Position numbers and translations under genes: made by a program | Shown: piece by piece, positions 24,722-37,560 of the stretch | Layout of the letters: the number at the start of each line of letters is the position of its first letter | Position numbering within the stretch: the stretch's first letter is position 1 | Assembly: GCA_951799405.1 (NCBI GenBank) | Contig: OX637332.1 | Coordinates: forward strand, 30,232,832 to 30,296,831 | Direction of reading: 5' to 3' | DNA: 64,000 bases | Source of the DNA: Agapetus fuscipes | Taxonomy: Eukaryota; Arthropoda; Insecta; Trichoptera; Glossosomatidae | Notes under the pieces: model-generated | The model's database searches: none | What the model was told of the DNA's origin: nothing | What the model saw: the letters and a program-made list of their open reading frames with translations, nothing else

Positions 24722-24965
24722 TGTAGGGTTTGTGTATTCACACAGTGAAAATTCATTTTATTTAAAAAAAAATCTTTAACGTAGCTTAATTTTCACAATA
24801 ATATTTTATATCTCGAGCACTTTCGACCTTCAATACTCAGGTCATTATAACTCTTTTTCAGGTAATTATCACTATTGATAATGACCTGAGTATTGAAGGT
24901 CGAAAGTGCTCGAGATATAAAATATTATTGTGAAAATTAAACTATGTTAAAGAAAAAAAAAAAAT
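24722..24965. mobile_element. Penelope-like terminal hairpin
   Basis: CACACAGTGAAAATTCATTT starts the unit. Arms of about 70 bases (24776-24846 and 24878-24947) are near-perfect inverses, both carrying GAGCACTTTCGACC or its complement, with a spacer of about 30 bases. The core boxes are CTGAGTA and GAAA, so the hammerhead core is defective here. Confidence 0.65.
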
Positions 24966-25255
24966 TATTTAAAAATTTTAATAGTATTATTATTATATCT
25001 GGTCAGGTTCTCTTCACAAATGTATTTCTGAAAGTAATAAAAAATCTAAAAAAAAAAAAAATCATCACTGTGACGATCTCGTTGAGCTGGTTGTTAGTTT
25101 GTTGGCTTGCTGCGTTACCATGACAACGGTGGATCGAATGCTCAAGAAATCTCCTGCCAACCCGTTTCTCGCCGAGAAAGCCACCATGCCGTAAGATTTG
25201 CACACAGCTTATGCCCGTCAAACGGAATATACGAGTCTATTATTAATTCTACATA
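24966..25255. other. Intron with a small conserved-looking plus-strand frame
   Basis: 25120-25193 encodes a 24-residue frame beginning MTTVDRMLKKSPANPFLAEK on better-than-average composition. No known protein was recognised. Confidence 0.3.
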
Positions 25256-26518
25256 GGGGCTGTCCATATATTACGTCATTCGCATTAAGGGGGGGGGGGA
25301 GTCTGGTCTGCGGATGATGGCAAATGATGTACGAGTACCAAATAGTACTTTATTTGAAACACTACCTAAACTTGAATCAAGAAGAACTTTGATAGATGTT
25401 TGTAATCTCAGAAAGGTGTGTGTATCTGAGTTTGACGCGCCCAATATTTTAAATAAAATCAATTTTAGATTACCTAATCTCACTAGGTCTTGTTTTCCAT
25501 TTTATCTCCATAAAACCAATACCTTTGCAGGTTCGAGAAATCCAACCTATAGAATGTGTGATGTTTATAATAAGAGCTTTTCGCAGTGTGAACTATTTGA
25601 GACCACTAAATATAAATTCAAAAAACAAATACGTTTACTTATTTTTGGATCTGATATTGTTTCTGGGGTGGGTTGAGTATCGGGCTATTTTTCTATTTTC
25701 TATTTTTTATTTTTCATTTTCACTTTCTATTTTTATTTTTTATTTTTTTTTTATTATTTTTTTTTTTTGTTCTTTTTTTTTAATTCTTTGGGGGCCAGTG
25801 ACAAATTTATGTGTGTATTAGATTTATTTTAAAGAAATATTGTAATGGTGTGAATGCTGTGTATGCTTCTAGTGTTGTATAGCTGTGATTGCCTGCGTGA
25901 TGTTTGTGTGAAGATGTATGCTTGAGTCTATTGATGTAGTGTGCATAGTTTGGATCAGCGTTTTTCAACCTGTGGGTCGCGACCCCCTGGGGGGTCGCCG
26001 AGCCTCTGTATGGGGGTCGCGAGAGGTCGAAAAAACTTTCGTTTTTTTATACAACATATAATTTGTGAGACTTAAATCAAAAGTAGATAAGAGTTAAAAG
26101 TATTATATTAAATTAAATATATTAAAAAAAGGGTTGGGGGGTCACGAAATATTTTTTGATACTAGGGGGGTCGTGCCATGAAAAAGGTTGAAAAACACTG
26201 GTTTGGATGATTGGTTATTTGTGTTACTGTTGCTTATTTTTTTTTTTTATTGTTTATATGTACCAATTGTCTGTATTGCACCTCTTAATAAATAAATAAA
26301 TAAATAAATAAATAAAAGTGACGTCGTTCTTGTAAATACCAATTTCTACAAAATATACTAAATATTATGTAAGTAATATAACATTATTAATTATTGAGCT
26401 CATCCATTATTACAGCAAGAGGGGGAGGGGGGGTCATTAAATAATGACTGTACGATGATTGTAAGGGGCGGGGGTCGAAAATCGGCCAAAATCGATGACG
26501 TAATTTATGGACGGCCCC
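25256..26518. mobile_element. Short-TIR element enclosing a LINE fragment and a hAT-type element
   Basis: Ends GGGGCTGTCCATATATTACG and, inverted, GGGGCCGTCCATAAATTACG (22 of 24 bases alike including the following TCAT) bound the interval, each followed inward by G-rich runs. ATA flanks both sides. Inside, 25314-25676 is an intact frame with DVCNLRKVCVSEFDAPNILN and KINFRLPNLTRSC, a jockey-like RT C-terminus, with its 3' UTR ending in (AAAT)n at about 26286-26316. So a LINE jumped into an inverted-repeat element. Confidence 0.7.
25956..26200. mobile_element. 245-bp hAT-type element with perfect 8-bp target duplication
   Basis: The ends CAGCGTTTTTCAACCT and, inverted, CAGTGTTTTTCAACCT are followed by GGGTCGCGACCCC-type sequence typical of short hAT elements. 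The 8-base direct repeat GTTTGGAT flanks it exactly (25948-25955, 26201-26208). It is inserted in the 3' UTR of the LINE fragment. Confidence 0.93.
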
Positions 26519-26544
26519 ATACAAGAAAACACTGGCACCTCGCA

Positions 26545-26858
26545 ACAAAACTACACAAATAGTGTAACTCATTGCCGCGTTATCCCCGAAGGGGTCGCAT
26601 ATAGCGAGCGAACCTTTTTAGTTTCACAGGTAAGTGTACCGGTATTACGCCAACCGCTTCAGTGAAATGAGGGGTTTCCCCAAGGGGACTGGTACTCATT
26701 GTTCTTGTGAAGGCTGAGTAAGCCTTGCCGGTTTGATTTAAGGTTTGAAATAAACACCGAAACGGGAAATCATTTCTGACACCCTCGACGGGATTCGAAC
26801 CCGAGCTCTCGGCATCAAATGCAAACACTCTACCAACTGAGCTATTAAAGCTCTATGT
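26545..26858 (-). mobile_element. Element C, full copy
   Basis: The head on the minus strand has AGCTCAGTTGGTAGAGTG (box A) and GGGTTCGAATCCCG (box B). The body runs to GTTACACTATTTGTGTAG at the 3' end. Good preservation. Confidence 0.88.
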
Positions 26859-26889
26859 ATAGTATAAGTGAACCCAAAACTATTGAAAC

Positions 26890-26965
26890 GCAGGTGGATG
26901 CTGTATTTTATGACCGGTCCGAAGTCTGGTGGTTAACACTTCTGACTCGTAAATGGAAAGTTGTG
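26890..26965 (+). mobile_element. Element B head fragment
   Basis: GACCGGTCCGAAGTCTGGTG, then ACTCGTAAATGGAAAG. Truncated after about 60 bases. Confidence 0.65.
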
Positions 26966-27329
26966 TCTTTTTTTATTTTATTTCACTAGAACTGGAGTAT
27001 CTTGAGTGACTCAAAAGTAATCGTTAACTGAAATAGTACTAAAGTTGAAAATACAGACCTCAATATTGATTTTTGTAGGAATTTGAGGAGTTTCACTTGA
27101 TCAAGGCCCTAAGTACAGGCTGGCACCAAATAAATAACCAAACCGACATGCTTACGCTTGGCTACGTATTGAAAAGACATAAATATATGACGACTGTCGA
27201 GAGTAAAAAATATCTGCTAGTTATAATTTCTGAAGCAGCGAATTTCATGTAACTTATGTACTGATAAAAATAAACTCTTTTTTTTACTGATAAAAATAAA
27301 CGCATTTTAAAACATAAAAGTGAAAATAA
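26966..27329. other. Intron, nothing recognised
   Basis: A+T-rich with a T-run at about 27279. No repeat family assigned. Confidence 0.5.
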
Positions 27330-27530
27330 CATGTTACTGTAAAAAATGGTTCACTATTCCAATGTAATGTTTCAGGTCGCAGAGTCCTATTCATTTGGAC
27401 TTGGATTTTAACTTGTAAGTACACGTCCAGCATTTGTAAGCGCTAACTCATCCGTGCCTGTTTTTGGGCATGCATTTGATATGAGTTTTGAATGTAAATA
27501 TATCTTTACAACTTAGATTATAAATAGGTC
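27330..27530 (+). mobile_element. Element A, diverged
   Basis: TACTGTAAAAAATGGTTCAC ... ATCTTTACAACTTAGATTAT, with an internal deletion between the GTTTCAGG and CATTTGGA landmarks. Confidence 0.75.
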
Positions 27531-28000
27531 TGAGTATTTTGAAACATCAAAGCACATTCAACTAATAATATTAGAGAGCCTGTAACTCTTATTCGTGCCA
27601 TCTTTGAGGACAAAAAAAACTGCTTCATCACGGAAGAGCTTTCACATTATCCGAGTTTGAATTTTTTCAAGAAAAGAGCGAAAAACAGGCTCCGTTGTTT
27701 AGTTTTTTCGTGCATTGACGCTGGAGAATATTGTATCACTGGAACGCGCGACCTGCTTGCCATTGTCACAGCTTCACAAAGGGGTGTACGGCGTACGGAG
27801 CAGCTCTGCCCTTTGTGGGAGAACGCTCCTGGTCAACGTGACTCCACAGCAACATCATATCAATAAAAATGCGAAAAAAACTCACAAAGAAAAAACGTGT
27901 TGATCGCGCGGTTTTTCCCACACTAGGTAAACAAAATTAAACTCGATATTGTCATTTAATTTTATATTAGATGTGCCATTTTAGATCGGATATCAGGGGG
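27531..28000. other. Intron, nothing recognised
   Basis: Contains a 69-codon open frame (27657-27866) with no recognisable family. Confidence 0.45.
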
Positions 28001-28004
28001 CGAC

Positions 28005-28540
28005 ATTGACAAAGTGAACCATTTTTTACAGTATGGGTGGTCAGCCTCATACCAACCTATAATTCAAAGAATACAATTAATAAGTAACATTTAAGTATAA
28101 CAAAAGAACAAAACCTTGAAAAGAAATGGATACAAAAAAAAGTCAATAATTTCCTATCCAAAAAATGTAACAAATTAATAAACCAACATTACAAATCGAC
28201 ATTGCAGATTAGCCGCCACTTCTTTCTGTCTTTGCATACTTCTTTCCTTCTTTCATTTCATCCAGAGTCATAACTTTTTTCATACAAGCCCTCCTTTTAT
28301 TATGACTCTGGATACTGTAAAAAATGGTTCACTTTGCCAATGTCACCCCTGCTTCAGGGAAGGTCGGCAAGAGTTGCAGGGCTTATGTTCATTTGAGATT
28401 GTTTTTTTTTTGTATTGTAGGTCCACATGCGGCATGTGTAAGCGCGAAATTATGCGTGTCTGCTTGTGGGAATGCATTTAATATGAATCTCAAATGATAC
28501 ATATCTTTGCAGTTTAGATTTAGATTAGATTTAGATATAT
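28005..28540. mobile_element. Element A/LINE copy with internal inversion
   Basis: 28005-28311 (minus) carries the RT C-terminal end, 3' UTR and the 5' part of element A. 28312-28540 (plus) carries element A from TACTGTAAAAAATGG to its tail. The two overlap in element A by about 40 bases, as expected of twin priming during LINE insertion. The plus-strand tail ends 62 bp from the exon 4 donor. Confidence 0.7.
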
Positions 28541-28600
28541 GATCGTCAATGTTTAGGAGAAGGGGCACTAAATAAATGGAAGAAATTAAAGTTGCGCTTA

Positions 28601-28828
<228 letters not shown>

Positions 28829-28939
28829 CTACACAGGGCAAAAGCAAGGTCAGAGACTGCACAGAAACGTGAGAGAAAGTTCCGTGTCTCACTGCACTTT
28901 ATGATAATAATAAAAATCGTCATTCAATGATTCGTTCTT

Positions 28940-29232
28940 AAAAAAAAAACGTATTTATTTGGTTAGCGCTGTTTTTGTGTGAATTACACCTCAAAAGCAC
29001 TCTGCGAGCTTGGTCGTCGCTGTAGAAAGCGTCGATTCTCAAGCAAGACCCAGTTGGTGTGAGGTTGGATGGACCTATGGTGACCGGTCTTTGGTAAAGG
29101 CAGATTAATTTTTCAGCCCAACGAAGAGCAAATTTGAAAAATTAAATATTTTTTTATGCTCCGTCGGTATTCGAACCCACTACCTTCCAATCACGAGTCT
29201 GAAGTGTTAACCACTAGACTACGACCGGTTAT
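28940..29232 (-). mobile_element. Element B, full tRNA-type copy without 5S
   Basis: From AACGTATTTATTTGGTTAGC to the head TTCGAACCCACTACCTTCC ... CTAGACTACGACCGG. Box B (GGTTCGAA inverse) is well kept. No 5S sequence follows, so both forms exist. Confidence 0.85.
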
Positions 29233-29244
29233 TGATTAATGATA

Positions 29245-29920
29245 ACACATTTAGGAAGTTGGTTCGTCTTGCAACGGTTCAAGAATTTCATCTCTAACGT
29301 CACAATACAAATGCCCCAAAATATCCGTATTAAATGATCCCACCACAGGATATGCAAGTACGCAACTTAGCTACACATATCGTGTTACTTCTTGATGCGT
29401 TCACCCCGAAAGGGTCACATATTGCTTGCCTTACGCCAACCACTTCAGTTGAATTATGGGTTTCCCAGCTCCTTAAAGAGCTGGTACCCATTTCTTGTGA
29501 AGGCTGCGTAGACATTGCCGGTATTTTATTTTGGGTTCATTCAATGCTCAATGAAGTGCACATATAGATAGTGCATTGATTTCGATCAATTCGAAATAAA
29601 TATTTTTCTGCATTTACGTGAAGAAAAATTCATTTTTCATTTGTCTACCAATCATGGTTTTTGAAAGTCAAAAAAGCTTAAATAAAAAGCATTTTTAGAT
29701 ATGTACATATTATTTCATTGTAGTACTAAAAATATTTTGAGTTTCTGTTTATTAAAAATGAATGTACAGATCTTTGTTTTCTTTGATCTATTAAGTACAA
29801 AGGAATGACACTTAAGTTAATATAATTTTAGTTGTTTTTCTGTTCTGATCATCATAGAATAACAAGTTTATTATTATAATAATGAATGTAGTGAACATCG
29901 TCTACTCTATTATTATAATA
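29245..29920 (-). mobile_element. Element D: 0.65-kb repeat with an element C-like 3' part
   Basis: This interval is present inverted at 61745-62395. Landmarks: GGTTCGTCTTGCAACGG, CCACAGGATATGCA, AACTTAGCTACACATAT, CGCCAACCACTTCAGTTGAA, AAGTACAAAGGAATGACACT and AATGAATGTAGTGAACAT. The middle equals the element C body, but the tRNA head is replaced by other sequence. No coding capacity. Confidence 0.75.
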
Positions 29921-32900
29921 TGGGGATGCAGGTAACGTATGCGGCACGCATATAAAAATGAAATACTCTAATGAAATAAAGCAAATCAACATGTTTGTAT
30001 ATTTTTAGGAAAGTAATAGCAATGTAAAGTTACACTTAATGATTTAGTTTTAAATTAACCACAACAACCAAAAAAATCATCTACATTCATTTGTAATTCT
30101 ATAAAATTAAAATAGTATTGATGTTCTAATGAATATATATTTGATTCAATGCATTACGGTTTAAGATTTCTATAAATTATAAAAAAAAAATACATGTGAA
30201 AAACTTACAATTGCATTAGAAAGAGTCGGTTAGGTTTTGTTTGAAATTAAAGTGAATTGGGGTTTTCTTACAAAGCTGCATCCTCGTAGAAGTGTGGAGG
30301 GATAACGTTTTTTTGTTTTCTGCGTCCACTTCATGAGAAGAAAAGCCTTCAATGTGAATGATTACAATCATATTGCATCGCTATTATCCAAGAAAGAATA
30401 GTCATTCGATACAAAGTACAAAATCGTGCAATAAGCGGATCTAAGGATTTCTAACCCACTACTTTCTGCATAAAATGGGATGTAGATGATTTCATAACAG
30501 CAACTACTTGTATGGCATAATGTTCTCAAACAAAACATTTGCAAATGTGTTCTTGTAAAAACAAACAAAAAAAACTATTTGTAAAATTTCAACCCTAGAA
30601 TATCACTTTGATAGTATTTGTATGCATTTGCTTTATTTCAATAGATTTTTTTAATTTTTGTAAGGAAAAAAATGTATGAAAGATGATGATGAAATTGAAA
30701 GGTAAAATATTATGATGTACATTAATATCTCAAAATTTGAAATGTTTTTTTATTTATTTTCTAAAAATCAATACTGAAATACATTTGTTTGTATATTATA
30801 AACTCATTTTGAGGTCACAAAAAAAGAGTAAAATATTCGAAAATGTCATTAATTTCAAAGCGTTACTTTGGAATTAGAAATTTTTCATTTCTTACATTTT
30901 TTCTAGCCGATTTATCATTTGCTGATTCAGAATCTTAAATTTTGTTGTTTTAAATTTGAGTCAATATTAAATGTACTATAAAAAAATTAAATGAATTGAG
31001 AAGGCGTGTTTAAAAGAAGTATATGATGATGATAATAAAATTAACGAAATGAAAAAAATTAAACGATGATGGTAACTTTAATGTCTTTGGACTCCTAACC
31101 AAAAATCTGAAAAACGGTATTACGTATAAATGTATTTTTTTAAATTTAGTTTGAATATTGATATATGAGAGTACATACAAATATTTTGTGAAATTTTAAG
31201 GTTGTTCTTGAAACACCGATTTTCCAGATCGCTTGCTAAGGATTTCAATATAATTTCTTTCGACTTACGAGATTTTCATTTCAATAATGAAGAAATTTCA
31301 AAACAAGTATCTTTTCCCGAATAATTTTCTTTGTACAATAAATTTTTCTTCACAAAAAAATGTATAATTATAATAATAATAAAATAGTGATGATTTGTAA
31401 TTTTTTAAGATATTTTTTTCAGAACTGAACTAACTGAAAGTTCTTCATTATATCAGAATCTAGTTAGGTTGATTTAAAAAATGAAAAAGTGCATTTTGGT
31501 TGATTGAGAAGTACTATGTTGATTACAACTATTCTATCAACTGTAAAGCACTACCGTTTATCATTTTCTCTCAAAAATTTTGAGACATTACAGTTGTTTT
31601 TTTAAATATTAATTCAGACACATCAGTAACTAATGATTGCTATTAAATCTTAATATTGTTAATGAATTTATTAAACATTTTTATCTATTTTTTACTGATG
31701 TGTCATACAAATAATGAGACAGATTAAACCTGTAGAGGTTTACATTAGCGTGGTAAAAAGAAAGCCAATCTAAAACAGATGTACAACATTTATAAGTAAG
31801 TTCTATTTGATATAAGGATATGTTGAAGAAAACAAAAACGCTTATAGCTCTACACATAGAGAGAAAAGGTTATATGTCATGCAATAAATTGTTAAAGTAA
31901 CCAGAACAAAGCCTTGTTGTTTAGTTAGCGACTGCTGCAGCGAGCTACTTTTATTTTACACATAATTACAACTTTCACTTGATTTTCAATTGATAAATAT
32001 GTAGAATAATTTTGTTTCCGAGAGAATGTGGCACTTTGTCTGTTACTCGACAAACCTGCTGGTCGATGTGATTGCGTAATTTTAACCCAGTTTTCCTTAT
32101 CAACGATGACACAGTATTAGAGAATGCATAACACCATTCAACTCTCTATTCTAACTAAATATAAATAAACAAAATGTATGTTATTCCTACGATGCTTTTC
32201 GCCGGACTTGTTGTGATTTTGAAACCGAATCTTACGCTATGTTGATAAGATGAAACTTACATGAAGATGTAAAGTGTGAGACACAACAACGCAATACTGC
32301 TACTGGAATGTTTGAAGCTACACCAACTCGATGGAACATGTAGTTTATAAGTAAGAAAGTGAATGTAATGAGACTATGAGGATGTGTGCGATCAGCTCGT
32401 GCAATAAGTACATTCAGCACGTCTATATATGTACGTTAATATCAAATGTATGGGAACAGATTTCGGCACTTATATTGTCACAGGTGTGGGCTAATTTTGT
32501 TCTGGTTATTTTGAAGTACTTTCGTTGCCATAAAGCGGGGCTCCTTTGCCTACTGAGGGTCAGTTCACCTAGGGAAGTTTATTTACATGAAGGAGCCACA
32601 AATATACAGAAGAACTGTATCAGCCAGATAAAGTCATAGATGATTTATTGGACTGGCTCGTATACCGTGGCTGATTTATGTAATTGAAATTATCCAGGCA
32701 AAATAAAGCCCTGATTATCAGAGCAACCCCGTTTTACCATAAGTATAACATAGCTCGTTCCAATGTGTTAAATATTCATTGAAATACAAAACCAACAAGA
32801 GTTGTAATATGCTAACAAGTATGCACGTTTATAATTATGACATAATACGAACAATAGTTATTGTGAAGTGAGTGGATGGAAATGATAAAGAAATATGCCA

Positions 32901-33099
32901 ATTATAAGTTTAAACAAATGGGGAAATTGTTGAGATGTGCAAGTCAAATGAACTTTTGTGTAGCCATAATCGTTAGGTCAGGTAAATTGTAATATTATCT
33001 GATTTCAAATGAACAGCAGTAAAACGGGGTAAATTTTCTAGCAGGGAATACTTTTCATTTTCCTTTATTCGCACAACAGGTTATCCTCATTACAGTGCT
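29921..33099. other. Quiet A+T-rich intron
   Basis: Over 3 kb with no member of the dispersed families and no frame beyond 87 codons. It is strikingly free of insertions compared with its flanks. Confidence 0.6.
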
Positions 33100-33460
33100 C
33101 TCTCACACAGTCATTAACAAGCTGGGAGGAATTCCTTTCTTAAATCTTCAAAATAATTGAAATAATTGAACATTATCTGAAATATGTGTACGTTAGCGGA
33201 GTTTATAAGAGTTACACTCCGAGTTAAAGCATGTTGCGCCATGACATCAGTATAGGAGAGAGGTACATAAAAAAAGATCGTGCCAACTCCCCCGACTATA
33301 ATCATCTGGCACATATAGCTGGTAACTTTCCAACAGAGTGGGACTATCAATAAGAACGTTAAAAATCTTGTGACAGAGCACCATAAGGGAACTGTTGCGC
33401 CTAGATTCTAAGATCCTGGAGCTAGTTTCCTGAAGCAGCTCTCCATGGGGGATAAACTAA
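33100..33460 (-). pseudogene. Decayed jockey-like LINE C-terminus
   Basis: Reads LPYTDVMAQHALTRSV-like residues and ends RKEFLPAC, homologous to the 18390-18812 frame, with frameshifts around 33290-33360. Upstream on the minus strand SRILESRRNSSLMVL continues the match. Confidence 0.75.
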
Positions 33461-36313
33461 GTCTTGAATTTGTAAAAATATTTGGAATTTTAATGACGTT
33501 TAAGAGCAGCAATTATTTTTGTACACTTAATGAAAACTACGCTCGTTTTTTTGGGTTCCCATAAATGAGAATCATCTGGAAATACATCAAACTAATTAAT
33601 CGGTTTTTCTTTATAGCTTGTATCCAGCAAATGTATATAGGTAAAGATTTTGGTATCAGGATTATTAAAAAAAAATAGTTTTAAACCTTTATTTTTATGC
33701 AATAAAGAGCAACCTATGTTGAGTAAGTATACTTTAATATAGATTCAAAGATTTTATTTTCTTGTTTTCAAATCATAACTTGCCCTGTCAAACAAATACG
33801 TAATTAAAATAATAAAACATTAGGCTACATGTGTGTTTTATGCACTAAACGGCGTTGTATAAGATTGGACAATTATTATTACTCTTATGTTAACTTTTAC
33901 ACATTTAAAAACAGTTACCCTTAAATGTTTTCGTTGAAATATTTTTGAGGATTTTTTGAAATTCATTTAAACGGTTTTTTCATTTTTATTTACTTGACGT
34001 GATTTTAGTCGTTTTGCAAAACTTGACTATTAATAACGAAGAATTCGCCAGACACTACTCATTACTTGGTAAGTTTACCGAAAAAAAAATTTCTAAAATA
34101 ATAATGTTACGCCTACGCATTCCACTGAAATCATTTTTACAGATTAGTTTAAAGTAAAGAACACAAAGGCTCTGGCCACCCTAATGCAATAGCCACATAT
34201 AGATTAACATATTATATAATAGCAAAAAAAAAATATATATATTCAAAACATTCAATGATTTTTTTCGTGAATTAATTTCCAAATTAATTTTGATTTTGGA
34301 TGCACACAAAACTGCAGGAATCAGCAGTCTAGTGCTTAAAATCATTGATTTTTATTCAAAAGGTATGCCATTTGAACACATGCACTTTTTCTTTTGGTGC
34401 CACTTCTATCGAAGATCAGCTTTTTTCACCTTGGAAACTGTGGCTCGATTTAGGAACGACAAGTACATACATAGAGTAAAAAAAACATATATTTTAAATT
34501 CCTCTCTGGTTCATTCTAATGTACCTTTTTAAATTCACTAGTTAACTCAACAGCTCAAAAAACTCAATCTTTTTTACAACAGATTGTTAATAGTCAATAG
34601 TTAATAGTTAACGTTATAAAAATAACTTTATACCTATGCTTCTTTTAATAGTTTCTATTCATTTCAATTCATTAGAGTATTTTTTTGCATTATTGTGTTT
34701 TATTCTATAAATGATTAAAAATATTGAACTATAAAAACATCAAACTTTACAAGAAAGCATATATTATACAACTCGTATTCAACAAAAAACGATTTGTTAT
34801 CCCAGAGATAATGATGCGAAAATTGTGTAACTATATAATCTTTATTTCTTCAGAAAAGAATTAATTTTTAACAGCTTAGAGAAAAAATCAAAAGTTTCAA
34901 TGTTTAAAAAACCTGAACAACTTTCGTATTCTTTAATAAATTATCAATTAAATGAATATTAATTAATTGGAAAGTAAAAATAATAGAATAATAAAGAACA
35001 CGGGTGTCGGATTGAACTCACAAAAAACGATGAAAATTTCGACTTTTTTTAAGAGCTGTGAATTTAAAAAAAAAAATCCAATGATTGTAGATCTAAGCTA
35101 TAGTATTGGAATGATTGTACCATCAGTCTTGTATGATTTTGTCGTATGATGTATGTGAGGAGTATGAAGTATATATGGAAAAAAATTAACATTTAAAAAA
35201 AATACAAGCATGCAATGCGTTCTGATAGCGCGTGCCCATTTTGAAATTAATATAAAACTTAGCATATCTAATTGGTCCGTCCATTAAACAAACGCAGGAA
35301 AAAGCGCCATTAATTTTGGCGGTGGAAAACACTGCTTTCATGGGGAATATTGTGCTGGTATATGACAGCCGTTATTATGTACCGATAAACCCTAAAGGTG
35401 GAGCCAATCACGAATAGAGAAAAAAACGAAGCCTTGCATGTTCGCTTTGTTGTTGCCGTTTTAAAATATAAGTTAATTTTATGGAAATTACAAAAAAAAA
35501 ATGAAATTAAATATATGTTTATAGAGTTATAAATAATTGCCTCGTGGTTACACACGATATGATTTTTTATATATTTTTTTGCATATGAAAAAAATAGTAA
35601 ATTTGTCATTCAGTATATAATATTAAAAGTCGTTTTTTTTTTAGATATTTTCAATTCGTACAAAAGCAAGCACTCCTTAAAGACTGGTGAAGATAAAAAC
35701 GAGCAAAAATAACTCTTAAAATCTGTAATATATTTTCAGATGGAACATTTTTTTCAAGTTGTTTTCTTTTATCAGAAGCAAAGATAAGTAAACATATTTT
35801 TTACGTGTGATAAGCTATGGAGAAAATGCATTTTTTGTCATATTGTAATTTGTAATCAAAAGGTGCTTGGTGCAAACTCAAGCAGAGTTCAAAAGTCGCG
35901 AGTAATTTTTAGAACTCAATGATGGATATTTGTACCCTTATTTACACATAAAGTTACAATGATTTTGTAAACCTTACGTCATATTTTATTGTAAAATAAA
36001 TGTTCTTTTTTAAACTCGCATGGTACTCGTATGTTACATATTTAAGTACCAGAATTGGACAGATAGTTATTAATTGAACAGTTCTTCTTTCAATCAATTA
36101 AACATCTGAATATTCTATAATCAATTTTATCTTATTTTATTCTTTACTTGTGAGGCAATTCCTTCAATGCCATTAGTATTTTTTTCTTTCTATCATCTAT
36201 TTCAACACGCAAAGGAAATCTTGTCTATCCTCTCAAAAATCTTCTGAAATATAGTCGCTAGTTTAATGTCAGTTTCATTTTTATAAATTTAAGCATTTTT
36301 TTTTTATAATTCA
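33461..36313. other. Quiet A+T-rich intron
   Basis: No dispersed repeat or conserved frame was recognised. Homopolymer runs of A and T are common. Confidence 0.6.
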
Positions 36314-36424
36314 CGTTTTGAGTTTATATTGTACGCAACCAGTTTCAGAAGAAGCAGTTTTAATTTATATATGTAGGTACTGCTGCTTCCGGAAATTGGT
36401 TGCCTACAAAATAAACTCAAAAAG
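36314..36424. repeat. Imperfect hairpin of about 44-bp arms
   Basis: Arm TTTTGAGTTTATATTGTACG-CAACCAGTTTC faces GAAATTGGTTGCC-TACAAAATAAACTCAAAA across a spacer of about 25 bases. It could be a short inverted-repeat element. Confidence 0.65.
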
Positions 36425-36704
36425 TCAACAATAATAAAATTTTATTTTATATAAATGTATAACAAAGAAATGAGATTTACTTCAAACTGTTTCAATATAC
36501 TAAGCAATATATTATGCTAATGAAACGATTAAAAAATTGGCTAAGCAAACAATTTCTTGAGTATAACATGATGAAAGCAATTATCAAAGACCTCATACCT
36601 TTAAATTGCGTGCTACATTCACTCATGATAAGAAAACACTTAAGGTTTTAAATATTGATCAGTCTTTTAGTATAATCGAGTTCAAAATTTTAAATTATAC
36701 CCAA
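36425..36704. other. A+T-rich intron, nothing recognised
   Basis: No recognisable element. Confidence 0.5.
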
Positions 36705-36922
36705 ATCTATAATCTAAATTGCAAAGATATTCCCATGAGCAGACACGTATAAGTTTGCTCTCACACATGCCGCATGTGGACCGACAACATAAAACCCAAT
36801 CTCAAATGAACAGATTTCCCGCAACTCTTGTCGGCGTTCTCTGAAAGAGTGACATTGGCAAAGTGAACTATTTTTAACTGTATGGGGGGTCAGCGTCACA
36901 CTAACTTACGGGCTCATTGAAT
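36705..36922 (-). mobile_element. Element A, slightly deleted
   Basis: AATCTAAATTGCAAAGATAT joins directly to TCCCATGAGCAGACACG, missing about 30 bases. It ends at AACTTACGGGCTCATTGAA. Confidence 0.75.
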
Positions 36923-37324
36923 TTCTTTATCTTATATATAAATTTAAAATTCATTATCATTTTTCAATCTTGCAAATTTTCTTTTTATTTTAAACCAAAA
37001 GATGCCGATTATTTCGCGGGTTTTGTAATTTTAGAATAATTCAAGGCAATGAAATTATTATAAATCGAATCTCTTTGAGCCATTAAAGAACCAATTTTGT
37101 ATAGTTCATAATACTTTAAAAAATACATAAGAATCCATGATTACTGAAGAGCGTTAACCGAATATTTGAAAACACAGAGAATGTCATTTTCTGTTTTGAT
37201 GTAGGTACGCTTATATACTTAACAAAGAAATCTAGAATGCCACCTTTGGTTCAATTGGACTCTACACGAGTGACAAATATAAACGAACCCTTAATATGAG
37301 TTAATTGTAACAATAATAAAAATA
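36923..37324. other. A+T-rich intron, nothing recognised
   Basis: No recognisable element. Confidence 0.5.
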
Positions 37325-37560
37325 ACATTGTACTGATTTATTTGGTGACCGCTGTTTTTGTGTGAATCACACTTCAAGAGCTCCAACTCTCAAGCAAGAC
37401 TCAGTTGGTGTAAGGCTGGATGGACCTATGGTAAAGCCAGATTAATTTTTCAACCCAGGGAAGAGCAAATTAAAAAAAAAACGTGCTTCGCCGGAATTCG
37501 AACCCACTGCCTTCCAATTACGAGTCTTAAGTGTTAGCCACTATTCTGCGGATTGGTCAT
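37325..37560 (-). mobile_element. Element B, internally deleted
   Basis: ACTGATTTATTTGGTGACCG ... GGAATTCGAACCCACTGCC ... CTGCGGATTGGTC. The segment between the CAAGAG and CTCTCAAGCAAG landmarks is deleted. Confidence 0.75.
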
